Positions 62,575-64,000 of a stretch of 64,000 bases of DNA are shown in pieces. The notes beneath the pieces were generated by a model that worked only from the letters and a program-made list of their open reading frames with translations, was not told the DNA's origin and searched no databases. The DNA comes from Sphingobacterium sp. CZ-2 (GTDB lineage Bacteria; Bacteroidota; Bacteroidia; Sphingobacteriales; Sphingobacteriaceae): assembly GCF_004526235.1 (NCBI RefSeq), contig NZ_CP038159.1:3596001-3660000 (forward strand). Direction: 5' to 3'. Each line of letters opens with the position of its first letter. The stretch's first letter is position 1. Both the position numbers and the translations under genes were made by a program.

Positions 62575-62933
62575 TAAAACAATTTTAAAAGTCATTAGGC
62601 AAAAATTAAACCAATTTTACCTAATTATACCAAATACAAAACTAATATAAAATATTTATTTAATGGGGATAAGAATATTTTCAGAACCTTGCTTCCATTT
62701 TATATATTAAAAACTAACGTTTCTCTACATAGTATTTTTCTGAAAAAATTCGTTTAATCTTCAATAAAACCACTTATTATGAAAGTTTATCTCCCTTTTT
62801 GGGTTACTATATTTGATTCCAAGTGACAACCTAAATAATCTAAAAATTAAACATCTTTAAAATATATTGAAATTTACCATATTCTTGGCTTATTCAATGA
62901 TTAAAAAAGTGTCTACTTTAATGTAATTTCCTG
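62575..62933. other. Upstream region of wza, A+T-rich
   Basis: No gene seen. On the minus strand TAGTTTTG (62637-62644) matches a -7 element about 63 nt ahead of wza; no clear -33 element. Confidence 0.4.
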
Positions 62934-64000
62934 CTATCTATTGATTAATTTTTTAATGTTAATTGAGATTCTCTCTCTCTCTTGATCTGTTAAATTAGAA
63001 CCTGAAGGAAGACAAAGTCCATTATTGAACAAGGTTTCTGAAATATTCGTGCCATAATAAGTCGCATCAGCAAATACAGGTTGCAAATGCATTGGCTTCC
63101 AAAGAGGACGGGATTCTATGTTATCTTCCGCTAATGCTAGTCTTAGATCTTCTCTTGAAAAACCTGTAAGCTTAGGATCAGCAGTAATTGCAGCTAACCA
63201 ATGATTAGAAAAATAATCAGCATTTGGTTCCACCAAAACTCTTATACCTGGAATGTTTTTAAATAACTCTACATAAAATTTTGTCATGGATCGTCTTGCC
63301 TCCACACGTTGATTCAAAACCTCCATTTGTCCACGACCAATACCAGCACAAATATTCGACATACGATAATTATATCCGATATGGGAGTGTTGATAATGAG
63401 GCGCATTATCTCTTGCTTGGGTTGAAAGAAAAACAGCTTTATTTTTATCTTCTTCAGAATGGCACACTAATGCTCCTCCTCCAGAAGTGGTGATGATTTT
63501 ATTTCCATTAAAACTCAAGATTCCAAAACGTCCAAAAGAACCACAAGCTTTTCCCTTATACTTTGAACCTAAAGCTTCAGCGGCATCCTCAATCACTGGT
63601 ATATCGTATTTATTAGCAATAGCCATTACCTCATCCACTTTAAATGGCATCCCATACAAATGTACAGCAACTATAGCTTTTGGCTTTTTACCTTTGGCGA
63701 TTCTATCATTAATGGCTTCTTCTAAAGCTACAGGGCACAAATTCCAGGTTTCATTCTCAGAATCTATAAAAACAGGAATTGCTCCTTGATAAGCGATTGG
63801 ATTGGCAGAAGCAGAAAAAGTCATAGATTGACAGATTACTTCATCCCCATATCCCACACCACATTCGATTAATGACAAATGTAATGCTGCCGTTCCAGCA
63901 GAAAGAGCTGCGACTTGAACATCTGCATCTAAGTATCCCTCAATACTTTTTTCAAATTCATTCACATTAGGTCCTAACGGGGCAACCCAGTTTTCATCAA
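62934..64000 (-). CDS. DegT/DnrJ/EryC1-family PLP aminotransferase, partial
   Basis: The gene enters from beyond position 64000; 355 codons are visible. AALSAGTAALHLSL (cofactor binding), DIPVIEDAAEALGSKYKGKA (Asp of the PLP site) and GILSFNGNKIITTSGGGAL (PLP-binding Lys) identify a sugar 4- or 3-amino transferase. It ends with YYGTNISETLFNNGLCLPSG and a basic tail. It makes an amino sugar for the surface polysaccharide, fitting the epimerase and Wza/Wzc genes. The frame stays open to the window edge, so the start is outside. Confidence 0.92.
   Translation of the reverse strand, partial: DENWVAPLGPNVNEFEKSIEGYLDADVQVAALSAGTAALHLSLIECGVGYGDEVICQSMTFSASANPIAYQGAIPVFIDSENETWNLCPVALEEAINDRIAKGKKPKAIVAVHLYGMPFKVDEVMAIANKYDIPVIEDAAEALGSKYKGKACGSFGRFGILSFNGNKIITTSGGGALVCHSEEDKNKAVFLSTQARDNAPHYQHSHIGYNYRMSNICAGIGRGQMEVLNQRVEARRSMTKFYVELFKNIPGIRVLVEPNADYFSNHWLAAITADPKLTGFSREDLRLALAEDNIESRPLWKPMHLQPVFADATYYGTNISETLFNNGLCLPSGSNLTDQERERISINIKKLINR

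Noticed and set aside
1..64000. CRISPR arrays, tRNA or rRNA genes.
   Set aside because: No regularly spaced direct repeats and no cloverleaf or rRNA-like segments were seen on reading the window, though a tool search was not possible.

Overview
The window reads as chromosome of a Bacteroidota bacterium, most likely a Sphingobacterium-like member of the Sphingobacteriaceae. The reasons are a SusC/SusD pair with a TlpA-type partner, a MobA/MobB/MobC mobilisation set of Bacteroidetes type, Wza/Wzc exopolysaccharide genes, weak Shine-Dalgarno signals, and several promoters fitting the Bacteroidetes TTTG / TAnnTTTG pattern. No rRNA, tRNA, CRISPR array, integrase or intact transposase was seen.

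Layout. 1-8.2 kb: a LytS/LytTR two-component pair behind an LpxL-like acyltransferase-fold gene, a Crp/Fnr-like regulator, a MauE-like membrane protein with a small secreted two-cysteine protein, a thioredoxin-reductase-like flavoprotein, and a zinc-homeostasis-like unit (CobW GTPase, small protein, DUF3299-like protein) around a palindromic putative Zur operator. 8.2-13.4 kb: a gene-poor, hairpin-rich stretch and a Trk/Ktr potassium uptake pair. 13.4-19.5 kb: a SusC/SusD/TlpA operon. 19.5-27.6 kb: an A+T-rich accessory stretch (XRE regulator, nucleotidyltransferase-HEPN protein, DUF892 ferritin-like protein, methyltransferase, Crp regulator, HAD phosphatase, chloramphenicol-acetyltransferase-like enzyme) containing broken and very small genes.

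27.9-38.3 kb is a mobilisation region: primase, MobA-like and MobB relaxase on the left, a TraG/MobC coupling protein on the right. Between relaxase and coupling protein sits a compact opposite-strand signalling operon (GNAT/LuxI-like protein, ThiF/E1-like protein, 7TM histidine kinase, REC-histidine kinase) facing a stand-alone response regulator. This is one of the two most interesting loci.

38.4-64 kb: housekeeping genes (ybeY, ruvX, dnaG, a broken yraN, glutaminyl cyclase) interspersed with an exopolysaccharide region (acyltransferase-3/SGNH protein, three Wzc-like kinases of which one is a pseudogene, Wza, a FlaA1-type epimerase, a DegT aminotransferase). The second most interesting locus lies here: an HprK-like kinase, a PqqD-like protein, a fimbrillin-like lipoprotein, an easily missed 52-aa peptide gene and a divergent NTP_transf_5 nucleotidyltransferase around one wzc. 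It resembles the uncharacterised HprK-related systems known from exopolysaccharide loci. A promoter plus terminator ahead of that wzc suggests an attenuated leader or small RNA.

All family calls are by eye from sequence motifs; no database search was run.
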